A DNA stretch of 6,777 nucleotides, taken from Solirubrobacteraceae bacterium. GTDB taxonomy: Bacteria; Actinomycetota; Thermoleophilia; Solirubrobacterales; Solirubrobacteraceae. The first letter of the stretch is position 1, and each line of letters opens with the position of its first letter. The translations under genes and the position numbers were made by a program. Under the pieces are notes generated by a model. It saw only the letters and a list, made by a program, of their open reading frames with translations. It was not told where the DNA came from and searched no databases. Positions 6,438-6,777 of this stretch are shown here, one piece after another. The stretch is from positions 1 to 6,777 of the forward strand of contig JADGPO010000153.1 in the NCBI GenBank assembly GCA_017882405.1. Direction: 5' to 3'.

Positions 6438-6777
6438 ATGCCCCAGATCGACACCGACCAGGCGGCCCGCGAGGCCAGCGGCTCGCATCCCTACGGGCGC
6501 TACCTCGAGGAGTTCGAGGTCGGGGCGGTGTACAAGCACTGGCCGGCCAAGACGGTCACCGAGTCAGACGACCACCTCTTCTGCCTGATCACCATGAACC
6601 ACCACCCGCTGCACCTCAACGACGTGTACGCCAAGCAGTCCCAGCAGGGGCGCAACGTGGTGGTCGGGCCGCTGGTGTACTCGCTGGCGCTGGGCATGAG
6701 CGTCTCCGACGTGAGCGGCAAGGCGATCGCCAACCTGGCCACCGAGGAGCTCAGCCATCCGGCCCCCGTGTTCCACG
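6438..6777 (+). CDS. MaoC-family hotdog dehydratase, probable beta-methylmalyl-CoA/mesaconyl-CoA hydratase (3' end beyond window)
   Basis: From the ATG at 6438 the frame is open for 113 codons to the right edge. CAGGAG lies 9 nt upstream. The protein opens with a short polar leader, then YGRYLEEFEVGAVYKH (19-34) and TVTESDDHLFCLITMN (39-54), the start of a single-hotdog MaoC domain. The active-site stretch is MNHHPLHLN (53-61), followed by VGPLVYSLALGMSVSDVS (76-93), ANL (98-100) and PAPVFH (108-113). Actinobacterial members next to malyl-CoA lyase genes hydrate mesaconyl-CoA or dehydrate beta-methylmalyl-CoA. The canonical GDxNPLH motif reads MNHHPLH here, so Asn54 stands where R-specific enoyl-CoA hydratases have catalytic Asp, while His59 is retained. 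Family members usually run about 160-175 residues, so a third is missing. The exact substrate is inferred from the neighbour. Confidence 0.85.
   Translation, partial: MPQIDTDQAAREASGSHPYGRYLEEFEVGAVYKHWPAKTVTESDDHLFCLITMNHHPLHLNDVYAKQSQQGRNVVVGPLVYSLALGMSVSDVSGKAIANLATEELSHPAPVFH

Noticed and set aside
1..6777. CRISPR array, insertion sequence, tRNA or phage-type element
   Set aside because: No regularly spaced repeats, transposase motifs, terminal inverted repeats or tRNA-like cloverleaf sequence were seen on either strand.

Overview
This is a very GC-rich window with GC-ending codons, one GTG and one TTG start, and tight ATGA gene overlaps. It most resembles a high-GC actinobacterium, perhaps of the Thermoleophilia (Solirubrobacterales) type. 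That placement is inferred from composition and gene style, not from a marker gene.

Layout from left to right. (1) A minus-strand gene cut by the left edge (1-728) encodes the N-terminal ATP-grasp half of a divergent beta subunit of the succinyl-CoA/malyl-CoA synthetase family. (2) A 177-bp divergent intergenic region (729-905) is rich in short repeats and inverted repeats. (3) A plus-strand operon of four genes encodes a complete sulfate/thiosulfate ABC importer: a lipoprotein binding protein (906-1991), permeases CysT (2014-2829) and CysW (2826-3647), and ATPase CysA (3644-4672). The last three are joined by ATGA stop/start overlaps. (4) A short convergent gap holds a hairpin that overlaps the cysA stop codon. 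(5) A minus-strand pair encodes a malyl-CoA/beta-methylmalyl-CoA lyase (5237-6301, TTG start) and, 9 nt downstream, a cysteine-free Rrf2-family regulator of CymR type (4769-5227). (6) A 136-bp divergent promoter region (6302-6437) leads to a MaoC-type hotdog hydratase (6438 to the right edge, truncated), a likely beta-methylmalyl-CoA/mesaconyl-CoA hydratase.

Two themes interleave. One is sulfate import. The other is CoA-thioester chemistry around glyoxylate, malyl-CoA and mesaconyl-CoA, as in the ethylmalonyl-CoA pathway or the second cycle of the 3-hydroxypropionate bi-cycle. The Rrf2 regulator is co-directional with the lyase but resembles the sulfur regulator CymR and sits next to the sulfate operon, so it may connect the two. 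I see no mobile element, CRISPR array, RNA gene or obviously new defence-type system. The parts are recognisable families; what is less ordinary is their arrangement, the regulatory DNA, and a few altered motif residues.
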